Part shown: piece by piece, positions 1 through 8,034 of the stretch
Numbering within the stretch: position 1 is the stretch's first letter
Layout of the letters: the number at the start of each line of letters is the position of its first letter
Assembly (NCBI RefSeq): GCF_002807035.1
Contig: NZ_NIUC01000002.1
Location: 1,269,267 to 1,333,266 of the forward strand
DNA: 64,000 nt
From: Algoriphagus formosus
GTDB taxonomy: Bacteria; Bacteroidota; Bacteroidia; Cytophagales; Cyclobacteriaceae
Reading direction: 5' to 3'
Notes under the pieces: model-generated
What the model saw: the letters and a program-made list of their open reading frames with translations, nothing else
The model's database searches: none
What the model was told of the DNA's origin: nothing
Position numbers and translations under genes: made by a program

Positions 1-557
1 CGGATGATTTCTTCAGACTTGAAGAATTTTCGTACGTGCTTAGCCATGGATTGGAAAATATCCATCCGCACCATATCTACGAGAAGCCCCGGAGAAGCAA
101 ATTCAAGGAGTGATCGGCTAGGTCTTTTGACCAAGTCATGAATGCCGACCTCATATTTGTATTTGGCTTGTGCTAAAAACTCATCGAGCTGCTTGCCTGC
201 GCCAGGCTCGATTCCATCAAGCATTTTTTTGAATTCATCCAAGTTGGCCGGGATATCCAAAACCTTATCCTTACCATAAATCACGGCATAGGAAGGATCA
301 AGCCTTAATAAATCGTAGTAATCAGACGGTTTTTTCCCAAACTTGGCAAAATAATCCTCGAACACATCGGGCATCCAATACCAACTTGGCCCCATATCAA
401 AAACAAACCCCTGATGTTCGAACTTACGGGCTCGCCCACCGGGGGTACTGTTCTTTTCTAAAAGGGTGACTCTACAACTTTTATTGACTGCTAAGTGGGT
501 AGCTGCTGACAGTCCGGCAAATCCCGAACCGATAACCACCACATGCTTTTGGTTCAT
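1..557 (-). CDS. crtI: Phytoene desaturase CrtI, N-terminal part (cut by window edge)
   Basis: FAD-dependent desaturase that introduces double bonds into phytoene to give lycopene-type carotenoids. I translated the minus strand from the ATG at 557: it opens with MNQKHVVVIGSGFAGLSAA, a GxGxxG dinucleotide-binding fold, then the TPGGRARKF and FDMGPSWYWMP stretches typical of bacterial CrtI. About 185 codons are present; the rest lies left of the window. The start is 4 nt after the stop of the ECF sigma gene, so the two are co-transcribed. With the CrtZ, CruF-like and CarH-like genes next door, carotenoid synthesis is well supported. A related CrtI-family ketolase or 3,4-desaturase cannot be excluded from the N-terminus alone. 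Confidence 0.9.
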   Translation of the reverse strand, partial: MNQKHVVVIGSGFAGLSAATHLAVNKSCRVTLLEKNSTPGGRARKFEHQGFVFDMGPSWYWMPDVFEDYFAKFGKKPSDYYDLLRLDPSYAVIYGKDKVLDIPANLDEFKKMLDGIEPGAGKQLDEFLAQAKYKYEVGIHDLVKRPSRSLLEFASPGLLVDMVRMDIFQSMAKHVRKFFKSEEII

Positions 558-561
558 TTGA

Positions 562-1074
562 TCAATTTTTGTGTCTATATACTACCAAATCCTCTTTTAG
601 TAGCTTTCTGGCAATATGGATCCGATTTTTGACAGTTCCAATCGGAATTTGAAGCTTGTCTGCGATTTCATGGTATTTAAAACCTCGGAAGTGCATCATG
701 AATGGAGTCTTATACACATCGTCCAATTTTTGGATTGCATATTGGATATCGTCCATTGCAAAATTTCCGTAGGCACCATTCTCGATTTGAGAATCGCTAG
801 AGTTGATATAATGTAGGTTGTCAGTGGTATCGACGAATGTTCCTCTTCTCACCATTCGCTGATAGTTGGTGATAAAGGTGTTTTTCATAATGGTATATAA
901 CCAAGCCTTCAGGTTGGTTCCTTCCGTGAATTTATCCCGGTTGGTAAAAGCTTTGACCATTGTATCTTGCAGTAGATCATTAGCATCATCCATGTCCCGA
1001 GTCAACTTGAGCGCAAAAGGCTTCAAGGTACTGGACAATTTGTTTAGCGAGTAACTGAATTCTAGAGTCGTCAT
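562..1074 (-). CDS. ECF-type RNA polymerase sigma factor (carotenoid cluster)
   Basis: Small sigma-70 family factor. Region 2 is visible as DDANDLLQDTMVKAF followed by LKAWLYTIMKNTFI, and region 4 as YHEIADKLQIPIGTVKNRIHIARKLL, a helix-turn-helix. I chose the ATG at 1074 (MTTLEFSYSLNKL), where homology to Bacteroidota ECF factors normally begins; an in-frame ATG at 1104 would add ten residues. It sits 4 nt upstream of crtI, so it probably drives its own operon and the carotenoid genes. No anti-sigma factor lies next to it; the neighbouring CarH-like regulator may supply the control. Function as a sigma factor is sure; its regulon is inferred. Confidence 0.92.
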   Translation of the reverse strand: MTTLEFSYSLNKLSSTLKPFALKLTRDMDDANDLLQDTMVKAFTNRDKFTEGTNLKAWLYTIMKNTFITNYQRMVRRGTFVDTTDNLHYINSSDSQIENGAYGNFAMDDIQYAIQKLDDVYKTPFMMHFRGFKYHEIADKLQIPIGTVKNRIHIARKLLKEDLVVYRHKN

Positions 1075-1104
1075 GGTTGTCGGTTTGTGTTTTTGTTTAA
1101 TCAA

Positions 1105-1287
1105 ATGTAATAAGGATTAAACAGAATCCAAATGTTTTGTCTAATTTTTTTAAAAATATATTAAACAAAATAAAATTCTGAAGACTAATCTTGGGCTGTA
1201 TGGCCAATAATGGGGATAAGAGGCAAAAAAAGGGCAGCCTGTGAAGATTGCCCTTGTTTAAGCTTTTTCAGAAAATGTTATACTTAA
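1105..1287. other. Intergenic region between the merR and sigma/crtI transcription units
   Basis: A 183-nt non-coding stretch, very AT-rich around 1137-1175. It holds the terminator of the merR gene (1225-1255) and must contain the promoter for the sigma-crtI unit, and probably a binding site of the CarH-like protein. I cannot pick out a convincing operator by eye. Confidence 0.6.
1225..1255 (-). terminator. Rho-independent terminator after the CarH-like gene
   Basis: On the plus strand a run of A (1225-1230) precedes arms AAGGGCA (1230-1236) and TGCCCTT (1249-1255). Read on the minus strand this is a 7-bp hairpin followed by a T run, just beyond the merR stop. It separates the crtZ-merR unit from the sigma-crtI unit. 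Confidence 0.75.
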
Positions 1288-2184
1288 TTATTTTTCCTGT
1301 GGAACCCGCTCTATTTCCTCAAGTCTTTCCTTGATATCCCGGATGTAATTAAGTTGCTCTACATTAGAAGGAAGTCTCAAATCTTGTCCGATGACCTGAT
1401 ACCCAGATACCAAAATCTTGGCTTCGCTGAACCTTTCGGATAGGTTGTCTAGGTACTCCTGAATCTGCTCTGCACTTGGAGAAGTCGTGACCACTGTCAT
1501 CAAGTAGTCCGGCTGATGCATGGCATAGACGGAGTTTAAGTCTTCGTTCGGAGTATTTTGACCAAGGTAGATGACCTTATGGCCTTTGCTTTTGATCAGG
1601 TAGCAGGCAAATAGTAGCGAAATCTCATGAAGTTCGCCTGCCGGTAGATAAAGCAGAAACTTCTTTCCACCTCCATTAGTCACTTGACCGTCTATTGCCA
1701 CGATGAGCTTTTGACGAACAAGGTTGGAGATAAAGTGCTCTTGGGCGGGATTGATTGCTCCCGTCTGCCATAGCACTCCAATCTTGGACATAAATGGATA
1801 GATAATATTGAGCATGGTCTGCTCAAAGCCCAATTTCAGGATGTTGGAAGAAAGAATCTTGTCGAATCGCTCTTCATCCATTTCGATCATACTGATCGTC
1901 AGGGCATGTATCTGATCATCGTGTGTCAGTGATCGCTCAGTCAGCTTCATCACCTCATCTCGGAGCTCTTGATGCTCCATAGATGCTATTTTACTGATTT
2001 TGAAACCATTGTCATTTAGCAAGGCCACATTAAGAATCAGCTTCAAATCCGCATCATCATAGTAGCGGATATTTGTATCCGTACGCTTGGGGCTCAGCAA
2101 ATTGTATCGCTGCTCCCAAATACGAAGCGTATGGGCTTTTATACCGGATAGTTGTTCGAGATCTTTGATTGAATATGTGCTCAC
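1288..2184 (-). CDS. CarH/LitR-like MerR regulator with B12-binding photosensor domain
   Basis: Light-responsive repressor of the CarH type. Residues 1-70 form the MerR DNA-binding domain (YSIKDLEQLSGIKAHTLRIWEQRY). The middle carries the W-x9-E-H signature (W139, E149, H150) that caps adenosylcobalamin in CarH. A Rossmann-like B12-binding domain follows, with ELHEIS at 184-189, where H186 is the expected lower axial cobalt ligand; the usual ExHxxG has Ser instead of Gly here. In known CarH proteins the dark tetramer represses carotenoid genes and light breaks it. The gene overlaps crtZ by 4 nt (ATGA), so both are translated together. B12 use is inferred from motifs. Confidence 0.88.
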   Translation of the reverse strand: MSTYSIKDLEQLSGIKAHTLRIWEQRYNLLSPKRTDTNIRYYDDADLKLILNVALLNDNGFKISKIASMEHQELRDEVMKLTERSLTHDDQIHALTISMIEMDEERFDKILSSNILKLGFEQTMLNIIYPFMSKIGVLWQTGAINPAQEHFISNLVRQKLIVAIDGQVTNGGGKKFLLYLPAGELHEISLLFACYLIKSKGHKVIYLGQNTPNEDLNSVYAMHQPDYLMTVVTTSPSAEQIQEYLDNLSERFSEAKILVSGYQVIGQDLRLPSNVEQLNYIRDIKERLEEIERVPQEK

Positions 2185-2627
2185 TTTTCTTCTTTTTTAA
2201 AGAACTCCTTGGGTACTATAAATAAACCAAATGATATGGCATCATCTTTTTTGTTGGTGCGATGATGGGCTTGATGTGCTCGAAAAATTCCCAGCAAAAA
2301 AGAATTTTTCGGACGTTCAAACCATTTCAATCGCCGATGAACCAATACATCGTGAAGGACAAAATAGAGAACGCCGTAGAGACTAATTCCCATTCCTATC
2401 CAAAATCGGTAATCAAGATTTTCCAATCCAAGCAAAATCAAAACCACCGCGATACTTCCGAACAGCAAGGAAAATAGATCATTGAGTTCGAAAAACGAGT
2501 TAGAAGGCTGATGATGGGTCTTGTGAATCATCCAAAGTGGGCCATGCATCAAATACTTGTGGATAAACCACCCAGACAGCTCCATGAGGAGGAAACCCAG
2601 TATAGTAAAACCTATTGCTTCTATCAT
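2181..2627 (-). CDS. crtZ: Beta-carotene hydroxylase CrtZ-like (fatty acid hydroxylase superfamily)
   Basis: Membrane di-iron hydroxylase adding 3-hydroxyl groups to beta-ionone rings. The 148-residue protein is all membrane helices plus four histidine boxes: HKYLMH (H23, H28), HKTHH (35-39), HDVLVH (H92, H97) and HQAHH (118-122), the pattern and order of CrtZ. Length matches the short bacterial CrtZ class. It is the first gene of a two-gene unit with the CarH-like regulator and follows the CruF-like gene by 99 nt. In this context the end product may be a hydroxylated monocyclic or bicyclic carotenoid such as saproxanthin or zeaxanthin; that is inference. Confidence 0.9.
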   Translation of the reverse strand: MIEAIGFTILGFLLMELSGWFIHKYLMHGPLWMIHKTHHQPSNSFFELNDLFSLLFGSIAVVLILLGLENLDYRFWIGMGISLYGVLYFVLHDVLVHRRLKWFERPKNSFLLGIFRAHQAHHRTNKKDDAISFGLFIVPKEFFKKEEK

Positions 2628-2726
2628 AATGCTTTCAACTGACAGGTTTTTGCTTATAGTATAAGCTGATTTGAGACCAATGTGTTTTGAGAATCAGTGT
2701 TTTAATTTTATGATTTAAATCAGAAT

Positions 2727-3389
2727 TCAGACCACAGTAAAATTCAAAACTGTGAAAAATACGATTAATGTCAATAATAAAAGGAGTGCAATTGGGTTGA
2801 ATTTTTCAAATTTAGCCTTCCGGAATATCAAATGAACCACAAAAGACACCCCAAACCAGCCTAAATAATTTTCTACCGGAATCACATCAAACTTCCAATA
2901 CCAGAAATCCAAAGCAACGGCCACCGGCTCAATGATGTAATCCAGCGCGGTCATTGCCAAGGCGCCAAGAAAGGCCGCGTAATAGTCATTGGGAACCTTA
3001 CGGAATACTGATCCCGTCAAGTAGGCGAGAATAAACCAATTGACCCCAATGATAATCGGGACATCCCAAAGCTTGGGCCCTAAAGTAGGTCCATAAACAT
3101 AGTCTCCAAATAAATAGCCGGTATGAATCCCGATCAGCTCAGCGCCAAATCCAATCCAGAAGGCTGCTGCCGCAAAAATGGGAAAGGAATCATTCCACCC
3201 TCGGTGAAAAAGTAAAATAATCAATAAGCTACTCAATAGCTGTACCGGCGTGAGAGCCAAAAACCAATCTTGGTATTCCGGAAGTGATAATCCCAGGATT
3301 CCCACACCATGAAGCACCAAAATGACGATTCGGGCAATAGTCAATCGAAGGGTATAGCCGGAGCCTCGCTCAGGTACTACTTGATGCAT
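2727..3389 (-). CDS. cruF: CruF-like carotenoid biosynthesis membrane protein (1',2'-hydratase family)
   Basis: Integral membrane protein of 220 residues, about seven hydrophobic segments, with the family hallmark GFGAELIGIHTGYLFGDYVYG and the later WFILAYLTGS and ALDYIIEPVAV stretches. This matches the carotenoid synthesis family (formerly DUF422) that includes CruF, which hydrates the acyclic end of carotenoids at the 1',2' bond. Its place beside crtZ and crtI supports that role and points to a monocyclic end product with one hydroxylated ring and one hydrated open end. The symbol is by family; the exact substrate is not known. Start is the only ATG in range. Confidence 0.82.
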   Translation of the reverse strand: MHQVVPERGSGYTLRLTIARIVILVLHGVGILGLSLPEYQDWFLALTPVQLLSSLLIILLFHRGWNDSFPIFAAAAFWIGFGAELIGIHTGYLFGDYVYGPTLGPKLWDVPIIIGVNWFILAYLTGSVFRKVPNDYYAAFLGALAMTALDYIIEPVAVALDFWYWKFDVIPVENYLGWFGVSFVVHLIFRKAKFEKFNPIALLLLLTLIVFFTVLNFTVV

Positions 3390-3480
3390 AGCTAGCTGGG
3401 GAAAGGTTTTTTACTTGGGATTCGTAACTTTGAGTCTTCAAATTTGTTGGCAAAAAAACAAAAATTAAATCAAAAACAGG

Positions 3481-3783
3481 ATGATATTATATAATGTGAC
3501 CATTAATGTGTCCCCGGACATCGAAGAAGACTTCCTTCAGTGGATGCGTGAAACCCATATTCCGGAGGTGATGGCCACAGGAATATTTACCGAACACAAG
3601 TTCTGCCGACTGATCCATCAGTCAGATGACGGCAGTACCAATTATGCCATTCAATACTTCACAGAGAGCATGGCCAAAATGCAGGAATACGAATCTAAGC
3701 ATGCAAATGCACTCCGTGCTAAAACTCAAGAGCGCTATAAAGATAAGGCCTTAGCCTTTCGCACTTTACTTGAGATCCTGTAA
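3481..3783 (+). CDS. DUF4286 family protein
   Basis: A 100-residue soluble protein starting MILYNVTINVSPDIEEDFLQW and continuing with HIPEVMATGIF and a DGSTNYAIQYFTES segment. This is the usual form of the DUF4286 family, common as a single gene in Bacteroidota and built like a ferredoxin-fold monooxygenase-type dimer (ABM-like). No catalytic residues are known. It is transcribed away from the carotenoid cluster and its stop lies 2 nt before the TspO start, so the two genes form a unit. Function unknown. Confidence 0.8.
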   Translation: MILYNVTINVSPDIEEDFLQWMRETHIPEVMATGIFTEHKFCRLIHQSDDGSTNYAIQYFTESMAKMQEYESKHANALRAKTQERYKDKALAFRTLLEIL

Positions 3784-3785
3784 GC

Positions 3786-4250
3786 ATGCCCAATTGGCTC
3801 AAACTAATCATCAGCCTAATCCTACCCCAAGTAGCCGGGGGTACAGGTGCTTATTTCACCATCACCTCCATCGAAAGCTGGTATCAGACGATCAATAAAC
3901 CCAGCTTCAATCCTCCGGGTTGGCTTTTCGGCCCGGTTTGGACCACACTCTATCTTTTGATGGGAATCGCGTGCTACTTGATATGGAAGAGTGATCATCC
4001 GCAGAAAAAGCCGCTACTCATTCTTTACTTCACACAGCTCGGCCTCAATGCCCTTTGGTCGCCGGCTTTCTTTGGGATGGAGTCGCCGATTTTGGGTTTG
4101 GTGGTGATTATTCCACTTTGGATCTTGATTTTTCTTTCCGTGAAAAAATTCAAACTCATCAATGCTTGGGCTTCCTGGCTGATGATTCCCTATTTGGCTT
4201 GGGTAAGTTTTGCGACTGTCTTGAATTTTTCGATCTGGTGGTTGAATTGA
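3786..4250 (+). CDS. tspO: TspO/MBR family tryptophan-rich sensory protein
   Basis: Five-helix membrane protein of the translocator/benzodiazepine receptor family that binds porphyrins and, in some bacteria, tunes pigment synthesis to light and oxygen. The 154 residues carry the diagnostic block after helix 1 (NKPSFNPPGWLFGPVWTTLY) and many tryptophans (LNALWSPAFF, WASWLMIPYLAWVSFA). Length is typical. It lies 2 nt behind the DUF4286 gene and close to the carotenoid cluster, though on the opposite strand, which would fit a light or tetrapyrrole response. That link is inference from position. Confidence 0.93.
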   Translation: MPNWLKLIISLILPQVAGGTGAYFTITSIESWYQTINKPSFNPPGWLFGPVWTTLYLLMGIACYLIWKSDHPQKKPLLILYFTQLGLNALWSPAFFGMESPILGLVVIIPLWILIFLSVKKFKLINAWASWLMIPYLAWVSFATVLNFSIWWLN

Positions 4251-4527
4251 GATGAGAATAAATTTAAGTCATAATTTTCAAAGCACGAATAGACAGTTTG
4301 TCTTCAACTACTTGGCCAGACACTTCCACTTCGCTCAGCGCAAGTATAGGAAGTGAGCAGATTCTGGATTCTGAGCTTTTAGATTTATTTTAGGCAAGAC
4401 AGTTGTTCATTTTGCAGAAAAGTGGATTTACAAATGCAGTTCTCTAAAATAGAGAGCATTAACATTTTTTCACTAGAATTTTAGCTTATTTATTTTAGTT
4501 TTAAACTTTAATATAAAAAGCTGTTTT
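4251..4527. other. Intergenic leader before the lipoprotein array
   Basis: 277 nt without a credible gene. It becomes strongly AT-rich from about 4380 and should contain the promoter for the seven-gene lipoprotein run. I see no terminator hairpin after tspO and no clear -33/-7 pair. Confidence 0.5.
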
Positions 4528-5688
4528 ATGAAAATAATTTTTCGGGGCTTGACCCTTTTGCTTTTCTTTTCCTGCACTGAAAAAGCATCAGAGCAAATTG
4601 CCGAAGGAGCCATCCAAACTCAAACCTACACTGAAAACCAACTCGAAAACCTCCAAATCACCTTGGATACCCTCAAAGTCGATGTGGGAGAGGAGATCAT
4701 TAATGCCACTGCCTATTTTGGCTATGGACTCGGTGAAGACAAGGAGACGATTTTCTTTGCTGATGGGATGAATACGGAGGTTCATGCCTATAATATACCA
4801 GATTTAAAGCTGGAGCGTCGAATTGTTTTTGAAAAAGATGGACCGAATCGAGCTCCGGATTTTATCAACTTTTTTCAGGTTCTTCCCAAAGAGGAATTCA
4901 TGCTAGCAAACTATGCTATTCAAGCAGTTTTTAACAATCAGGCAGAAAAAATCCTCGATATCAAAGCCCGACCTGAAGAATACGAAGGTTTGGATGAGTC
5001 CTTGAGCAGTTTGTATGGCTTTTTGCATGTCAGTCCGGACAAAAAGCTTGCGATCTCCAGACCATTGGAATATGGGGATGCTTCTGTCAGCCTCGTAATG
5101 ATGGATTTAGAAAACAAAACAGGCAAAATGCTTCCGCTTCCCGGCTTGGAAATTACTAACAAGTTTAGGGCCTCCTTTTCAGAAGGTGGCGGAACCACTA
5201 CCATGGGGGATAATCTGGTCATTCAGGAAGTTCGCGATCAACTTGTAATATATTCCGCTAGTACAGCCGACATCTATGTATACGACTGGAATAGTAAGGA
5301 ATTGAAGTTGATCGAATATGATCATCAATTGGTGCCTGATCAAAAAAGCGGCGATTTTCCAACCGAGGCAGGCTCACGGGAGGAATTGATGGAAATTGCA
5401 CAGCAAATCCGAAATCAGGTCTCTTTCATGGGTTTTCTTTGGGATAATAGCCGTCAGCAATATTTTCGTTTTGCCAACAAACAAAATGGCTTTTTGGAAA
5501 CCGGTGAGCCGCGAAAACTTGATTGGTATCTTTTTTCATACGATGAAAACTTCAACTTACTTGGCGAAACCGAACTTAAAAATCTCTCCAATTTCTTTTA
5601 TCAAAGCTTTTTCTACCAGGGTAAAATTTTTAGTTATTTTCCCGTAGATGAAGATCCTGGATTTGTAATAATGACTTTAAACTTTTAA
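4528..5688 (+). CDS. DUF4221-like beta-propeller lipoprotein, copy 1 of 7
   Basis: A 386-residue lipoprotein with signal peptide MKIIFRGLTLLLFFSC (lipid-bearing Cys16), so it should be anchored in the outer membrane or periplasm. The body is rich in short beta-strand repeats with NHL/YVTN-like rhythm, and the family marker FEKDGPNRAP. The tail DEDPGFVIMTLNF closes the fold. I assign it to DUF4221-like 6-bladed propellers from memory of the family's length and EGPNGxG motif. It is the first gene of the array. Its segment 4579-4694 is almost identical to copy 2 although the rest differs more. Function unknown; ligand-binding or scaffold role is guesswork. Confidence 0.75.
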   Translation: MKIIFRGLTLLLFFSCTEKASEQIAEGAIQTQTYTENQLENLQITLDTLKVDVGEEIINATAYFGYGLGEDKETIFFADGMNTEVHAYNIPDLKLERRIVFEKDGPNRAPDFINFFQVLPKEEFMLANYAIQAVFNNQAEKILDIKARPEEYEGLDESLSSLYGFLHVSPDKKLAISRPLEYGDASVSLVMMDLENKTGKMLPLPGLEITNKFRASFSEGGGTTTMGDNLVIQEVRDQLVIYSASTADIYVYDWNSKELKLIEYDHQLVPDQKSGDFPTEAGSREELMEIAQQIRNQVSFMGFLWDNSRQQYFRFANKQNGFLETGEPRKLDWYLFSYDENFNLLGETELKNLSNFFYQSFFYQGKIFSYFPVDEDPGFVIMTLNF

Positions 5689-5697
5689 TGTCTAGTC

Positions 5698-6861
5698 ATG
5701 AAAAAACTGTTGAATATAATCCTCTTTACTTTTTTGGTTTTCTCTTGCACAGAAAAAGCATCAGAGCAAATTGCCGAAAGAGCCATCCAAACTCAAACCT
5801 ACACTGAAAATCAACTCGAAAACCTCCAAATCACTTTAGATACCCTCAAAGTCGATGTGGGAGAGGAATTGGTGATTTCTAGCGCCTACTATGGTTTTGG
5901 ACTGAGTGAGGATGGCAAGTCTATTTTTTTCTCGGAAAGCCAAAGCTCCGAGATCCATGAGATTGATCTGGCAGATTTGAAACTGCTTCGGCGTATTCCA
6001 TTTGAAAAAGACGGACCCAACCGAGCACCGGATTTCGTGGAAAGCTTTGATGTACTGCCGGGAGATGAATTTATGCTAGCTAATTATGCCATTCAGGCTA
6101 TCTACAATGATCAGGCAGAGAAAATCCAAGACCTCAAGCTACAAGCTGAAGAGTACGACGGGATCGATGAATCATTGGGAGGCTTGCATTCTTCCCTTGC
6201 GGTGAGCCCGGATAAGAAAAAAGCCTTTTCTCTTCCAGCGCCTTTTGGAGAGTTCACCGCGGGATTGGCTGTCTTGGACTTAGAATCCAAAACAGGGGAA
6301 CTGCTCAAGCTTCCGGCCTTGGACCTGACCCAAAATTTCCGGGTTACTTTTTCCCAAAATGGGGGAATGACCACTTCGGGTGATATGATTCGCATGGAAA
6401 AAATAAAGGAGCAGCTTGTCATATATTCCGGAAGTACGGCCGACATCTATCTATACGATATGCCGAGTGATTCCTTGATGTTGCTGAAGTTTGACCATCA
6501 ACTGGTAGAAAACCAAAAGAAAGGAACCTTCAAAACGCAAGCAGGCTCTCAGGAAGAGCGAGTGGAGATTTCCGGAGAGATTCGAAAGCAAATCAACTTT
6601 TATGAGTTCATATGGGATGAAAGCAGGCAGCAGTATTTCCGATTTGGGGCCAAGGAAAACGGCCTGAATGAAAGCGGAGAAAGACTACCAGTCGATGTGT
6701 ACCTTTTTAGCTATGATACAGATTTCAACCTATTGGGGGAGAAAAAAGTGGAAGAGCTTCCGAATCTCTTTTTCAACAGCTTCTTCTTTGACGGAAAAAT
6801 ATACAATTACAGACCGGTGGATGAAGACCCCGGCTTTGTGATCATGACTTTAAAATTTTGA
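5698..6861 (+). CDS. DUF4221-like beta-propeller lipoprotein, copy 2 of 7
   Basis: 387 residues with lipoprotein signal MKKLLNIILFTFLVFSC (Cys17). It shares about 40 nearly unchanged residues with copy 1 right after the lipid Cys (TEKASEQIAERAIQTQTYT and onward), then diverges clearly before similar strands return, including FEKDGPNRAP and the end DEDPGFVIMTLKF. It starts 9 nt after copy 1. Copies 1 and 2 are each other's closest relatives in the array. Function unknown. Confidence 0.75.
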   Translation: MKKLLNIILFTFLVFSCTEKASEQIAERAIQTQTYTENQLENLQITLDTLKVDVGEELVISSAYYGFGLSEDGKSIFFSESQSSEIHEIDLADLKLLRRIPFEKDGPNRAPDFVESFDVLPGDEFMLANYAIQAIYNDQAEKIQDLKLQAEEYDGIDESLGGLHSSLAVSPDKKKAFSLPAPFGEFTAGLAVLDLESKTGELLKLPALDLTQNFRVTFSQNGGMTTSGDMIRMEKIKEQLVIYSGSTADIYLYDMPSDSLMLLKFDHQLVENQKKGTFKTQAGSQEERVEISGEIRKQINFYEFIWDESRQQYFRFGAKENGLNESGERLPVDVYLFSYDTDFNLLGEKKVEELPNLFFNSFFFDGKIYNYRPVDEDPGFVIMTLKF

Positions 6862-6872
6862 AAAACCCTTTT

Positions 6873-8030
6873 ATGAAAAAATTCCTTTTCCCAACCCTAA
6901 TAGCTGCCTTGGCTTTCTCCTGTGGAGGAGAAAATGAGTCAGTTGAAGCCAATTCTGGAAATATCTTAGAAAACTTTTCCTACTCCATCGATACAGTTGT
7001 GGTCGATCCGGGAGATGAAATCATCAATCTATCACGAGGCGTCCGTGGAAGTTCACTTGACGAGACAAAGACCTACTTCTATCTTTTTGATGAGGCGACC
7101 ACCCAGATCAATAAAATCAATTTGGACGAATTGGTTTTGGAGGAGCAAATACCCTTCGAAAAAGAAGGACCCAACGGAATCGGTGCCAACTTTATCGCCA
7201 CTTCCCGATATCTCCCGGGTGAAGAATTCCTATTCTCCAGTTTCCAATCCACAGGAATTTTCAACAAGCAGGGCCAAAAAGTACTTGATTTGACCCTCAA
7301 GCCGGAGGAATTCGTTGTGGAAGGTTTGGGCGAAGATGCCCAATTCAATATCACCAATTCCATCCGCCTTTCTCCAGACAGAAAAATAGCCTATTCCCTT
7401 CCAAATGACTTTATGGAGGGTACTACCCAACTGGCAAAAATTGATTTGGAAGCCAAAAGCGGGAAAGTACTTCCTATTCCGGCTTTGGATATAGTAGGAG
7501 AATATCGAATTCTACTTCAATCGGATCAAAGCATGTCCATCTACTTCGAGGAGATTTCATTTCAGGAAATAGGTGGTAAGTTTTATATCTCCGGAGCTAC
7601 GACCAACAGCATTTATCGATTTGAACCCGGTCAGGATTCACTTCAGCTGTTTGAATTTGACTTTAGTCTGGTCCCTAATCAAAAGGAAATCCCTATTCAA
7701 CGAAAAGTATCCTCAATGGAAGAGTTTGAGGCAGAAATGGAAAAGGCAAGAACCCAGATCGGCTTCGAAAAACTCCTCTACGATGAGCAAACCAAACGTT
7801 TTTATCGATTTGGGAGGATCTATGAGCCCAAAGGTGATGATCCTGAAGCTCCCTCCAAGGCAGAAGTATTTTTGTTTGCCTTTGATAATAACTTGAATCT
7901 TATCGGAGAGACAGCACTTCCCGAATTAGACAAAACACCTAGCAGCCCTTTTTTCAAAGACGGCAAGCTTTGGTCCTATGTCAATGTGGAGGATGAGTTG
8001 GGCTTTGCGGTGATGGATTTAAAGTTTTAA
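6873..8030 (+). CDS. DUF4221-like beta-propeller lipoprotein, copy 3 of 7
   Basis: 385 residues from the ATG at 6873, which gives a clean lipoprotein signal MKKFLFPTLIAALAFSC. An in-frame TTG at 6858 would overlap the previous stop and add five residues before the signal, so I reject it. The family marker is FEKEGPNGIG; the C-terminus is FFKDGKLWSYVNVEDELGFA, nearly the same as copy 4 at DNA level. It lies 11 nt downstream of copy 2. Function unknown. Confidence 0.75.
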   Translation: MKKFLFPTLIAALAFSCGGENESVEANSGNILENFSYSIDTVVVDPGDEIINLSRGVRGSSLDETKTYFYLFDEATTQINKINLDELVLEEQIPFEKEGPNGIGANFIATSRYLPGEEFLFSSFQSTGIFNKQGQKVLDLTLKPEEFVVEGLGEDAQFNITNSIRLSPDRKIAYSLPNDFMEGTTQLAKIDLEAKSGKVLPIPALDIVGEYRILLQSDQSMSIYFEEISFQEIGGKFYISGATTNSIYRFEPGQDSLQLFEFDFSLVPNQKEIPIQRKVSSMEEFEAEMEKARTQIGFEKLLYDEQTKRFYRFGRIYEPKGDDPEAPSKAEVFLFAFDNNLNLIGETALPELDKTPSSPFFKDGKLWSYVNVEDELGFAVMDLKF

Positions 8031-8034
8031 AAGG

